DNA from: Hyphomicrobiales bacterium
GTDB taxonomy: Bacteria; Pseudomonadota; Alphaproteobacteria; Rhizobiales; SZUA-8
NCBI GenBank assembly: GCA_003232175.1
Contig: QILX01000076.1
Location: forward strand, 1-5,917
Direction: 5' to 3'
Length of the DNA stretch: 5,917 nt
Shown here: piece after piece, positions 1 to 5,917 of the stretch
Numbering within the stretch: position 1 is the stretch's first letter
How the letters are laid out: each line of letters starts with the position of its first letter
Program-made: the position numbers and the translations under genes
Notes under the pieces: model-generated
Databases searched by the model: none
Told to the model about the DNA's origin: nothing
Seen by the model: the letters and a program-made list of their open reading frames with translations, nothing else

Positions 1-585
1 CCTATTATCTTGCCAAGCAGCCACCCCGTAAGCGAATGCTGTTGTCGATGATCCTGCTGCTGACGTTTTACACCAGCATTCTTGTCAAGAGCTTCGCTTT
101 TTCGGTGCTCCTTGGTTACAACGGCATCGTCAATACGGCCATCGCCGCCATGTTCGGGGTCGAGGCCAAAGTTCCGATGCTTTTCAACCGCGCCGGAACG
201 TTGATCGGTATCGTCGAGCATTTCCTGCCCTATATGGTGTTCCCCATTCTGACCAGTATTCTGGCCCAGGATCCGGCGATCCACAAAGCGGCCGAGATCA
301 ACCCGCATCTTCTGGCGGGTGACGTTTCCGCTGAGCATCCCCGGTGTGCTCGCCGGGGTGCTGCTGGTCACCATATTGACAATGGGGCAATTTATCATCC
401 CGGCCCTTCTGGGCGGCCGCTCGGATATGATGCTGGCCAATCTGGTCGATTTTCATATCAATGAAGCGTTCGACTGGAGCATGGCGTCGGTCATTTCCAT
501 CGTGCTCTTAGTGCTGTCCGCCGGCTTCATTCTGGGACTGGCGCGGGTGCGTGGCGGCCAGGTGTTCGCGGAACGGCGGCACTGA
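1..585 (+). pseudogene. PotB-like ABC transporter permease, 5'-truncated by window edge and frameshifted near 300
   Basis: This is an inner-membrane permease subunit of a PotB/PotH-type ABC importer (BPD_transp_1 family), forming half of the translocation channel with the downstream PotC-like permease. The coding frame enters at position 3 and reads hydrophobic helices containing TSILVKSFAF, LLGYNGIVN and GTLIGIVEHFLPYMVFPI, all typical of the family. The cytoplasmic EAA loop begins correctly (HKAAEI, ending at 299), but the frame then runs into unrelated residues. The expected continuation, TRIFWRVTFPLSIPG, lies in the next frame from 301 and runs to the stop at 583-585 through two more helices. 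Compared with the intact EAA loop of the next gene (AAARVMGASRLRT), about five residues including the conserved Gly are missing, which fits a loss of about 14 nt. The stop is 2 nt before the next ATG, so the two permeases are in one operon. Substrate cannot be read from this subunit; polyamine is the family default. Whether the break is real or an assembly error is open. Confidence 0.85.
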
Positions 586-587
586 AA

Positions 588-1454
588 ATGGCAAAGACGG
601 GCAAAGAGCGGAAAAGCACGACCGGGCCGGGGCCGCGCCAGCCCGAGACCGCGGTTGGAGCCTCGTTCAACCGGGTTTCGCGCGGCACGGCTATAGTCGC
701 CTGGCTGATACTGATCTTCATGATGATCCCCAGCCTGGTGGTCATTCCCATGTCGTTCGGCGATCGCAGCGAGTTCCAGTTCCCCCCTGAAAGCCTGTCA
801 CTGTTTCTTTACGAGGAGTTTTTCTTCACCAGCACCTGGATGGCGACGACGGTACAGAGTTTCAAGGTGGCGATCCTGACAACCATCTTTAGTCTGATCC
901 TGGGGGTCAGCGCCGCTTATGGCGTGGTACGCGGCAGTTTTCGCGGCAAGCCGCTGGTGGTGCTCTTCCTGCTCACCCCGATGCTGGTCCCTGTCATCGT
1001 TATCGCGCTGGGCTTGAGCATCTATTTCTCCTTTTTGAATATTTCGGGGTCCACCTTGGCGATTGTTCTGGGGCATACCCTCGTCGTCACCCCGTTCGTG
1101 ATCATTTTTATCATGGCCGCTTTGCGCCATACTGACCCCAATCTGGAAGCCGCCGCCAGGGTCATGGGCGCCAGCCGTCTGCGCACCTTGTTCAAGGTCA
1201 CCTTGCCGCAGCTCAAACCGGCGCTGGTAACCAGCGGCCTGTTTGCCTTCCTGCTGTCGTTTGACGAGGTGGTGATCGCGCTGTTCGTTTCGGGAAGGGA
1301 GTCACAAACCCTCCCGGTCAAGATGTACGACAACATCCGCTGGGAGATTTCGCCGGTGCTTGCGGCGATATCCACCTTGTTGACCCTGCTGGCGCTTGCG
1401 GCCTGCCTGGTGGCAATACTCTATGAAAGACACGAAAAATCCGAGGATTTATGA
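588..1454 (+). CDS. PotC-like ABC transporter permease
   Basis: This 288-residue inner-membrane protein is the second permease of the importer. It has a polar N-terminal stretch of about 33 residues, then six predicted helices at roughly 34-56, 92-114, 122-147, 157-179, 211-234 and 254-279. The cytoplasmic EAA loop is complete (LEAAARVMGASRLRT, about 186-200, with the conserved Gly at 194), followed by LFKVTLPQLKPAL, the coupling segment that contacts the ATPase. FDEVVIALFVSG near 225-236 is characteristic of PotC/PotI proteins. The length is close to the usual 260-290. The ATG is 2 nt after the stop of the first permease; no strong Shine-Dalgarno is seen, which suits translational coupling. 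The reading frame is clean throughout, unlike both neighbours. The family role is spermidine/putrescine uptake, but related permeases carry other solutes, so the substrate is unassigned. Confidence 0.93.
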   Translation: MAKTGKERKSTTGPGPRQPETAVGASFNRVSRGTAIVAWLILIFMMIPSLVVIPMSFGDRSEFQFPPESLSLFLYEEFFFTSTWMATTVQSFKVAILTTIFSLILGVSAAYGVVRGSFRGKPLVVLFLLTPMLVPVIVIALGLSIYFSFLNISGSTLAIVLGHTLVVTPFVIIFIMAALRHTDPNLEAAARVMGASRLRTLFKVTLPQLKPALVTSGLFAFLLSFDEVVIALFVSGRESQTLPVKMYDNIRWEISPVLAAISTLLTLLALAACLVAILYERHEKSEDL

Positions 1455-1480
1455 TCCCACGACCAATGAGATTTCGGCCA

Positions 1481-1487
1481 GAGAGGA
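1481..1487 (+). promoter_or_regulatory. Ribosome binding site that selects the ATPase start at 1498
   Basis: GAGAGGA lies 10 nt before the ATG at 1498 but only 1 nt before the in-frame ATG at 1489. The spacing therefore favours 1498. Farther upstream in-frame ATGs at 1396 and 1423 lie inside the preceding permease gene and have no comparable motif. Confidence 0.6.
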
Positions 1488-1497
1488 CATGCGGAAG

Positions 1498-2645
1498 ATG
1501 ACTGTTAGTGACGAACCGGCACCTCAGCCCTCACAGCCCGGCGGACCGGATGGCCGATCAAACAAACTCTGGCTTGAAAATGTCGCCAAACATTACGGAT
1601 CGGTTGTCGCCCTGGCCGAAATCGACCTTGCAGTGGAAAATGGCGAATTCCTTACGCTCCTGGGCCCCAGTGGGTCTGGCAAAACGACCCTGCTTAATCT
1701 GGTGGCGGGAATGGTTACAGCGACATCATCTGGGTCGATGGCCGGGATATTACTTATCTGGAACCCAGCAAGCGCGGCCTTGGCATGGTGTTCCAGAACT
1801 ATGCCCTGATGCCCCACATGACAGTGTTCGAAAATGTCGCGTTTCCGCTTCGGGTGCGGAAAGTCAAGGAGGCCGAGATCAAGCGCCGGGTGACCGAAGT
1901 ACTCGAACTGGTGCGCTTGCCGGAAGTGGCGGCCCGCAAGCCGGCTGAGCTCTCCGGGGGGCAACAGCAGCGGGTCGCGATTGCGCGCTGCATCGTTTAC
2001 AGCCCGTCGATCATTCTCATGGATGAACCCCTGGGCGCACTGGACAAAAAGTTGCGTGAGGAGATGCAGATTGAGCTAAAACGCTTGCACGATAAGCTGA
2101 ATATCACAGCGCTCTACGTCACCCACGACCAGGAAGAGGCGCTAACGATGTCAGACCGCATCGTGCTTCTCAATGGTGGAAAAATCGAGCAGATTGGAAC
2201 TCCAAACGAGCTATATTTCGACCCCTGTTCGCTGTTCGCGGCCCAATTCCTGGGCGATTCCAATATCATTGATGGCACGGTCGACAGCGCCGGCAAGGCG
2301 GTTTCGGTAACGACCGGAACCGGTGAGCGTATCCTCTGCCGCACTTGCGACACCGAAAAGGGCAAAGCGGTGAAAATCATGGTGCGCCCTGAAAACGTTT
2401 CTATCCAATCTGGGGAACAAAGCGGCGAAAACGTCAACCAGATGCCGGCGCAGATGCTCGATACCATCAGTTTTGGCGGTGTCATCAAGAGCTATCTGAA
2501 GCTGGCCGACGGCAATACCATCGTGGTGCAGGAACTGACCAAAGCCGGCCGGCCGCCCAAACCGCCAGGCAGTGACGTGATCCTGGCATGGTCTGCTCAG
2601 GACACTATGGTGCTGCCGATTCCCAAGGAAACGAATGCAAGCTAA
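1498..2645 (+). pseudogene. PotA-like ABC transporter ATP-binding protein, frameshifted near 1730-1740
   Basis: This is the cytoplasmic ATPase that powers the importer. The first frame carries the N-terminal strand (LWLENVAKHYGSVVAL) and the Walker A motif GPSGSGKTT (about 1662-1688), then reads AGMVTATSSGS before derailing. The next frame resumes at VDGRDITYLEPSKRGLGMVFQNYALMP (Q-loop). It continues with the signature LSGGQQQR (1950-1973), Walker B IILMDEP (2011-2031), D-loop GALDKK and switch histidine in YVTHDQEEAL. A C-terminal TOBE-like domain follows (MVRPENVSIQ near 2379-2408). Every catalytic motif is therefore present but split over two frames. Restoring one copy of a 10-nt unit (CTGGGTCGAT, 1730-1739) gives SGSIWVDGRDIT and a 385-residue protein, near the usual length for PotA. 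As written, translation would stop soon after the break, leaving about 100 residues without the signature or Walker B. The start at 1498 is chosen by its Shine-Dalgarno. A homologue of potA in spermidine/putrescine systems is the best guess; the substrate is unproven. Confidence 0.88.
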
Positions 2646-2720
2646 CTCATCGCAAGAATCTCCGGGCTTGGGAAGTCAACGCACCCCGAAATTTGAACAC
2701 CCCTCATCAACATCGCCAGA

Positions 2721-4109
2721 TCAAATGCTGCGGTCGGTAATGTCAGTTTGGACGGCTGGCGAGTGGGACAATTGGAAAGATGCCTTCAACCCACCCAGTT
2801 CGGAGCGGCCAAGAGTGAGGGTCTGTCCATAGTGATCGAGCACATCATTGACAATCGCAAGGCCCAGACCCGCGCCGGTCGCGGCGCTGTCCAGGCGTTT
2901 GCCGCGATCGGTCACCGCCTCAAGTAACGCACTGGCAATACCGGGGCCATTGTCCTCGATTTCCAGCCATGTTGCGCTGCCGGTCCCGATACCGCGGATT
3001 CGGACCGTTTTGGCAGTGTGCTTCACGGCGTTTTCCAGCAGATTGCCGAGGATATCGTCAAGATCGTCACGCTCGATGCGGGCTGTGAGGCCCGGCTCTA
3101 TATGGCTTTCGAATTCGATGTTTTCGCCGCCGGGGGTCCGTATCAGGGTGTCGATGAGGCCCTGAACCACCGGGGCGACTTCGACTTTTGTGGCATTGCG
3201 AATGTTTCTGATCCGCGACCGGGTCAGCTCGCGCTCAATATGGCCGCGCATTCTGGTGACGGTCCGTTCAATTTCGTCGGCCATTTCCAGCTCGCCCCGT
3301 TGACGCAGACGGTTGGCGTCGGCCAGAAGCGCTGTCAGCGGCGTCTTGAAGCCGTGAGCAAGATCGGCGGCGCGGTCGCGGGCCCGGGCCATGGCCGCAT
3401 CCTGGACATCGAGCAGGGAATTGACTTCCTCGACAAGTGGAGCGATTTCGGAAGGCACTTCGATATCAAGCCGGTCGGACTTTCCGCCGCGAATAGCGGT
3501 AAGGCCGCGGCGAATGGCCGAAAGCGGCCTCAGACCGACATTGATCTGCATCCAGCTCGCAAGGATGAGGAAGCTTGCGAGCGCCACTAGGGAAAGCGCC
3601 ACCTCGACGGCGAAATTGGCGCTGAGCGCAGCGACCACGCCACGGTCGATGGCGACGGTCAGAGTTAGTTTTTTCTCTCCTTTAGGGGTGTCATAAATCA
3701 GGCGGCGCTCGTGGGCGCGTAGGCGGGTGCCCTGAGGGCCATCTGTGTCATGGACTTCGATGAGGCCCAGGCGCGGCTTGTCCTGGGGCAGTTCTAGTTT
3801 TGTGTCCCACAAGGAGCGTGAGCGAGAGTAGCGCTTCGTCGTTTCGTCGAAAATCTGCCAGTAAAGGCCTGAAAAGACCTGTTCAAACCGGGGGTCGGCG
3901 AGTTTGCCCCCAAGGGTTGCGGTGCCGTCGGCGTCGAAAATAGTGCGCGCGGCGATCTGGTTGAGATAGGTGTTGAGCTCCGATCCGATGCGGCGTTCGA
4001 CATGGCGCTCGAACAGCAGAACCAGCCCAAATCCGGCAATGGCGAGAGCGCTCATGATCGCCGCCGCGGCCGCAATGGTCAGCCGCAGCCGTAGCGAGCG
4101 GATTTTCAT
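2721..4109 (-). CDS. PhoQ-like sensor histidine kinase
   Basis: This 462-residue membrane kinase autophosphorylates on histidine and passes the phosphate to the regulator encoded just upstream. Helix 1 lies at about 11-33 and helix 2 at about 166-188, enclosing a periplasmic sensor domain of about 130 residues. Next come a HAMP-like linker (about 189-243) and the dimerisation helix with the H box DLAHGFKTPLTAL, whose phospho-accepting His is residue 252. The ATPase domain shows an N box (NLLENAVKH, about 356-364), a G1 box (EDNGPGI, 385-391) and a G2 box (GAGLGLAIV, 412-420). The HGFKTPL form of the H box resembles PhoQ (HSLKTPL) more than the common HELRTPL. The ATG overlaps the regulator's stop by 4 nt (ATGA), indicating coupling. 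The signal is unknown; PhoQ relatives sense divalent cations, acid or cationic peptides, but no obvious acidic cluster marks this sensor domain. Confidence 0.95.
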   Translation of the reverse strand: MKIRSLRLRLTIAAAAAIMSALAIAGFGLVLLFERHVERRIGSELNTYLNQIAARTIFDADGTATLGGKLADPRFEQVFSGLYWQIFDETTKRYSRSRSLWDTKLELPQDKPRLGLIEVHDTDGPQGTRLRAHERRLIYDTPKGEKKLTLTVAIDRGVVAALSANFAVEVALSLVALASFLILASWMQINVGLRPLSAIRRGLTAIRGGKSDRLDIEVPSEIAPLVEEVNSLLDVQDAAMARARDRAADLAHGFKTPLTALLADANRLRQRGELEMADEIERTVTRMRGHIERELTRSRIRNIRNATKVEVAPVVQGLIDTLIRTPGGENIEFESHIEPGLTARIERDDLDDILGNLLENAVKHTAKTVRIRGIGTGSATWLEIEDNGPGIASALLEAVTDRGKRLDSAATGAGLGLAIVNDVLDHYGQTLTLGRSELGGLKASFQLSHSPAVQTDITDRSI

Positions 4110-4771
4110 CGGTCCCCGGCCTCGATCACATAACCAAAGCCCCGGCGGGTTTCGATCAACCCGGTTTGCAGTTTGCGCCGGAGCCGCCCGATCAGCACTT
4201 CGACGGCATTCGACTCGCGGTCCTCGTGGGCACCGTGCAACTGCTCAGCCAATTCCTGCTGGGGCACGACACGGCCGGCATGGAGCATCAGGTAGGCCAA
4301 CAGACGGTATTCCTGCGGCGAAAGAGCCTTGGGCACCCCGGACACTGTGACCCGCATCTGCCTTGGGTCCAGGACAATATCACCGACAGCCATCAACGGC
4401 GTTGCGTGCCCCGCCGAGCGCCGGATGACGGCGCGCAGCCGTGCCAGAAGCTCGTCCATTTCAAAGGGCTTGGGAAGATAGTCATCGGCACCGGCGTCAA
4501 TACCTTCCACCCGCTCGCTCCATGTTCCCCTGGCGCTTAAAACCAGAACGGGAAAATTTCGCCCGCCGGCGCGCCATCTTTTAAGAATTGCCAGGCCGTC
4601 CATACCTGGCAGGCCCAGGTCCAGAATGACAGCTCCATAGTCCTCGGTGTCGCCCTTAAACCAAGCCTCCTCGCCGTCTGCTTCAAGGTCGATAACGTAG
4701 CCGGCACCTCCCAGGGTTTCGGCCACAGCACCGGCAATGCGGCTGTCGTCTTCAACAACAAGAACCCGCAT
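4106..4771 (-). CDS. OmpR/PhoP-family response regulator
   Basis: This is a 221-residue cytoplasmic transcription factor. The receiver domain (about 1-115) has the acidic pocket ED8D9, the phospho-accepting Asp51 in ILDLGLPGMDG, the switch Ser79 in VLSARG, and the invariant Lys101 in LPKPF. The C-terminal winged-helix domain (about 125-218) contains LSPQEYRLLAYLMLHAGRVV, the recognition region ESNAVEVLIGRLRRKL and the wing hairpin IETRRGFGYVI, all typical of OmpR/PhoP regulators. Length and domain order are standard. The ATG shares one base with the stop of the upstream PepSY gene (TGATG), and its own stop overlaps the kinase ATG by 4 nt. The three genes therefore look like one coupled transcript, and this protein is almost certainly the partner of that kinase. 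The nearest unexplained candidate target is the divergent region 5119-5239, which would give autoregulation; that is inference. Confidence 0.96.
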   Translation of the reverse strand: MRVLVVEDDSRIAGAVAETLGGAGYVIDLEADGEEAWFKGDTEDYGAVILDLGLPGMDGLAILKRWRAGGRNFPVLVLSARGTWSERVEGIDAGADDYLPKPFEMDELLARLRAVIRRSAGHATPLMAVGDIVLDPRQMRVTVSGVPKALSPQEYRLLAYLMLHAGRVVPQQELAEQLHGAHEDRESNAVEVLIGRLRRKLQTGLIETRRGFGYVIEAGDR

Positions 4772-5118
4772 CAGTCCGGTTTGTCTTTAAGAATGGCGCC
4801 GGTCCTTGCATCGACATAGAGTTCGCGGACCCGGCCCTTGATGTTGACGTATTTGAATTCGTAAACGGGTTGTCCGTCCTCGTAGTCAAATTCGGTCTCG
4901 ATGATCTCACCCCTGATCTTGGGACCGACCAGGGCGAGCACCTCGGATAGCGGCAGGATAGAACCATCCCGGCGCGCCTCCCAGGCATCGTCCTGTTCCT
5001 TTTTTCTGCGGCGCTTCTTGCTTTTGTCGGCGAGCGCAAACTCTACAGCAGGTCCGACCGTTAGTGCGGCAGTGGCCAGCAGGACGGCAAGCAGGGATCT
5101 TCGGGATATCATATTCAT
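4771..5118 (-). CDS. Exported PepSY-domain protein, first gene of the two-component operon
   Basis: This small protein of 115 residues is predicted to be periplasmic. The ATG at 5118 puts a signal peptide at the N-terminus: basic MNMISRR, a hydrophobic core LLAVLLATAALTV, and a likely cleavage site after EFALA near residue 30. An in-frame ATG at 5112 would work almost as well. An upstream in-frame start at 5166 would add 16 polar residues before the signal and is less likely. A GAGG lies 13 nt before 5118, farther than ideal. A very basic patch (KSKKRRRKK, about 32-40) precedes a single PepSY domain (about 54-112) with the typical VYEFKYVNIKGRVRELYVDARTG strands. PepSY domains are small periplasmic modules often linked to inhibition or sensing. 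Its position at the head of a kinase/regulator operon suggests that it tunes kinase signalling or is a feedback output; this is not shown. Confidence 0.88.
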   Translation of the reverse strand: MNMISRRSLLAVLLATAALTVGPAVEFALADKSKKRRRKKEQDDAWEARRDGSILPLSEVLALVGPKIRGEIIETEFDYEDGQPVYEFKYVNIKGRVRELYVDARTGAILKDKPD

Positions 5119-5204
5119 TGCAGTATTTTGACCTCGGCAAGATGACAAAACCCTGAATGCCGGCAACAGGGGTTCGTCACCGGGCCCTCATTAGGTTGTG
5201 AACA

Positions 5205-5218
5205 TCGCAATTGTGCGA
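5205..5218. promoter_or_regulatory. Inverted repeat in the divergent promoter region, candidate operator
   Basis: TCGCA-ATTG-TGCGA is a 5-bp inverted repeat with a 4-bp spacer in the gap between the two divergent PepSY genes. It lies 21 nt before the plus-strand ATG at 5240. A TTGTG motif also occurs twice nearby (5196-5200 and 5211-5215). Such symmetry fits a dimeric regulator, possibly the adjacent OmpR/PhoP-type protein, although those usually bind direct repeats. No confident -35/-10 pair was found in either direction, so this is suggestive only. Confidence 0.3.
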
Positions 5219-5227
5219 CATTGAAAA

Positions 5228-5232
5228 GAGGA
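5228..5232 (+). promoter_or_regulatory. Ribosome binding site of the second PepSY gene
   Basis: GAGGA ends 7 nt before the ATG at 5240. This is near-ideal spacing and fixes the start of the exported PepSY protein. Confidence 0.75.
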
Positions 5233-5239
5233 TATCAAA

Positions 5240-5534
5240 ATGCGCAAGTTCATCGCCATTACCATCACCATCACCGGTCTTGCCGCCGCCGCTCTTCCCG
5301 CCCTTGCCAGCGGCAGCAGCAAGGCAGCTTGCGGAAATATCGCCAGCGATAAGTGGATGTCGGTTCAGGAGATCACCACCAAGGTCGAGGCGCTCGCTCG
5401 GTTACACTGTTCGCAAAGTTGAGCGAGACGATGGCTGCTATGAAGTTTATGGAACCAACAATGCCGGCAACCGGTTCGAAATTTATCTGCACCCCAGCAC
5501 CGGCGAGGTTGTCAAACTCGAACGCGACTCCTGA
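5240..5534 (+). pseudogene. Second exported PepSY-domain protein, frameshifted by a 4-nt tandem duplication
   Basis: The gene begins with a clear signal peptide (MRKFIAITITITGLAAAALP, likely cleaved after ALA or nearby) and then CGNIASDKWMSVQEITTKVEAL. At 5393-5400 the unit CTCG occurs twice in tandem, and the original frame ends soon after at a TGA (5420-5422). Removing one copy joins VEAL directly to GYTVRKVERDDGCYEVYG and the rest of a PepSY domain, ending STGEVVKLERDS at 5534. The result is a 96-residue protein with no other defect. The restored protein matches the short alphaproteobacterial form with KWMSV, DDGCYEVY and a final TGEV strand. Cys31 and Cys63 could form a periplasmic disulfide. 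It is divergent from the PepSY-regulator-kinase operon, so shared control is plausible. As written, the product would be only 60 residues with no PepSY fold. True mutation and sequence error cannot be told apart here. Confidence 0.85.
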
Positions 5535-5558
5535 TCACAGCCTCCTGTCGTATTGCCC

Positions 5559-5589
5559 AAGCTGGCCGCATGGAGCGGCCAGCTTTTTT
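5559..5589 (+). terminator. Intrinsic terminator after the second PepSY gene
   Basis: An 11-bp perfect stem (AAGCTGGCCGC, 5559-5569, pairing with GCGGCCAGCTT, 5575-5585) encloses a 5-nt ATGGA loop and runs into six T residues (5584-5589). It starts 24 nt after the stop at 5534. The stem is G/C-rich and the T tract is only on the plus-strand side, so it should act mainly on transcripts of the upstream PepSY gene. Confidence 0.93.
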
Positions 5590-5871
5590 GCCCATAAACC
5601 AGATCCGAAAATCATAGAAACGCCTCAGCAGCTGGCGGTGCGTCCTACGGCTCCACCGCGGCCTGGTTATTCGGTTGTTGTGCCATAACCCTGAGGGTTG
5701 ATATTTCAGCATGGTGCAAAATGGCTTTGACACAGCATTGAAATCTAACGCTCAGTGCCTGATTTTTTGCCTCATTTTGGGCCTTATCTGCCGGTGGAAT
5801 TGACGATATATCCGGTGTAACATTAACCGTTCGAATTCCTCCTGCAATACCAACAAACAAGGTTTTCCTCA
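5590..5871. other. Non-coding region with small overlapping inverted repeats
   Basis: About 280 nt with no convincing gene on either strand; the later part is more A/T-rich than the rest of the window. It holds a 6-bp repeat GCGGTG/CACCGC (5635-5640 and 5654-5659), a 6-bp repeat GGTTAT/ATAACC (5665-5670 and 5685-5690), and a 5-bp hairpin AACCC-TGA-GGGTT (5687-5699) that shares bases with the second repeat. TTGACA at 5727-5732 and TTGACG at 5800-5805 resemble -35 boxes, but neither has a good -10 at the right distance. It probably contains the promoter and leader of the gene starting at 5872. Confidence 0.4.
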
Positions 5872-5917
5872 ATGCCCCACCATCGTGCCAAATTGACCCC
5901 TGCCGTGCTTGCCGCAA
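5872..5917 (+). CDS. Start of a possible exported protein, cut by the window edge
   Basis: An ATG at 5872 opens a frame of 15 codons, MPHHRAKLTPAVLAA, to the end of the window. A weak AAGG (5859-5862) lies 9 nt upstream. The basic start followed by an Ala/Leu-rich stretch looks like the first half of a signal peptide, and the long upstream gap fits a separate transcription unit. Too little is present to name a family. It could also be a chance frame. Confidence 0.4.
   Translation, partial: MPHHRAKLTPAVLAA

Noticed and set aside
1396..1497. Earlier in-frame ATG starts for the ATPase (1396, 1423, 1489)
   Set aside because: The first two lie inside the preceding permease and lack an RBS. The 1489 ATG is only 1 nt from the GAGAGGA motif, whereas 1498 has proper spacing.
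1451..1500. ATGA overlap at the end of the PotC-like permease as the next gene's start
   Set aside because: The ATG at 1451 is in a frame that stops after 16 codons and does not lead into the ATPase.
2646..2720. Shared terminator between the convergent operons
   Set aside because: I looked for a stem and T tract on both strands and found no G/C-rich hairpin followed by a T run.
3018..3590. A 190-codon open frame on the plus strand opposite the kinase
   Set aside because: It lies wholly antisense to a kinase with all catalytic boxes. Its translation has no recognisable domain and no good RBS, and it is a normal by-product of G/C-rich coding DNA.
5119..5166. Upstream start at 5166 for the first PepSY protein, with TTGTCA as a possible -35
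   Set aside because: The longer start places polar residues before the signal peptide. The hexamer 17 nt downstream of TTGTCA (TACTGC) is a poor -10.
5645..5917. A 90-codon open frame on the minus strand at the right edge
   Set aside because: It runs off the window from a TTG-type start and shows no domain or signal. It covers the A/T-rich leader and opposes the plausible plus-strand ATG at 5872. It is kept as non-coding, with some doubt.
1..5917. CRISPR array, insertion sequence, tRNA or rRNA genes, prophage or defence genes
   Set aside because: There is no regularly spaced repeat, transposase, terminal inverted repeat pair or cloverleaf, and no phage or defence domain in any frame. The frame breaks show no inserted element.

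Overview
The window reads like the chromosome of an alphaproteobacterium. Evidence is the fairly high G+C with G/C-rich third codon positions, a PotB/PotC/PotA-type ABC importer, a PhoP/PhoQ-like two-component pair, and two small exported PepSY proteins of the kind common in that class. The lineage is inferred from gene style only; no rRNA or tRNA gene is present.

Layout. Positions 1-2645 (+ strand) hold the distal part of an ABC uptake operon: the 3' part of a PotB-like permease, a PotC-like permease, and a PotA-like ATPase. The substrate-binding protein is not in the window and probably lies upstream. A 75-nt gap (2646-2720) with no convincing terminator separates this operon from a convergent one on the minus strand. 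Read 5' to 3' on that strand, the second operon is an exported PepSY protein (5118-4771), an OmpR/PhoP-type response regulator (4771-4106) and a PhoQ-like sensor kinase (4109-2721). Its genes overlap by 1 and 4 nt, so they are probably translationally coupled. A short divergent intergenic region (5119-5239) separates it from a second, plus-strand PepSY gene (5240-5534), which ends at a strong intrinsic terminator. The last 330 nt are a non-coding stretch with small inverted repeats, then the first 15 codons of what may be another exported protein.

How it works together. The importer would take up a small, probably cationic or organic solute such as a polyamine, driven by ATP. The regulatory block looks like an envelope-sensing module: a membrane kinase with a periplasmic sensor domain, its DNA-binding partner, and two periplasmic PepSY proteins, one in the same operon and one divergent. 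Those two are candidates for modulators or targets of the system.

The main anomaly is that three of the seven genes carry a frame disruption, while the regulator, kinase, first PepSY gene and PotC-like permease are intact. The breaks are at about 300 in the PotB-like permease, about 1730-1740 in the ATPase, and at 5393-5400 in the second PepSY gene. Two of them involve short repeats: an apparent collapse of a 10-nt tandem repeat and a 4-nt tandem duplication. Either this is recent gene decay by replication slippage, or the assembly is wrong at short repeats. The sequence alone does not decide. I did not find a convincing wholly new system.
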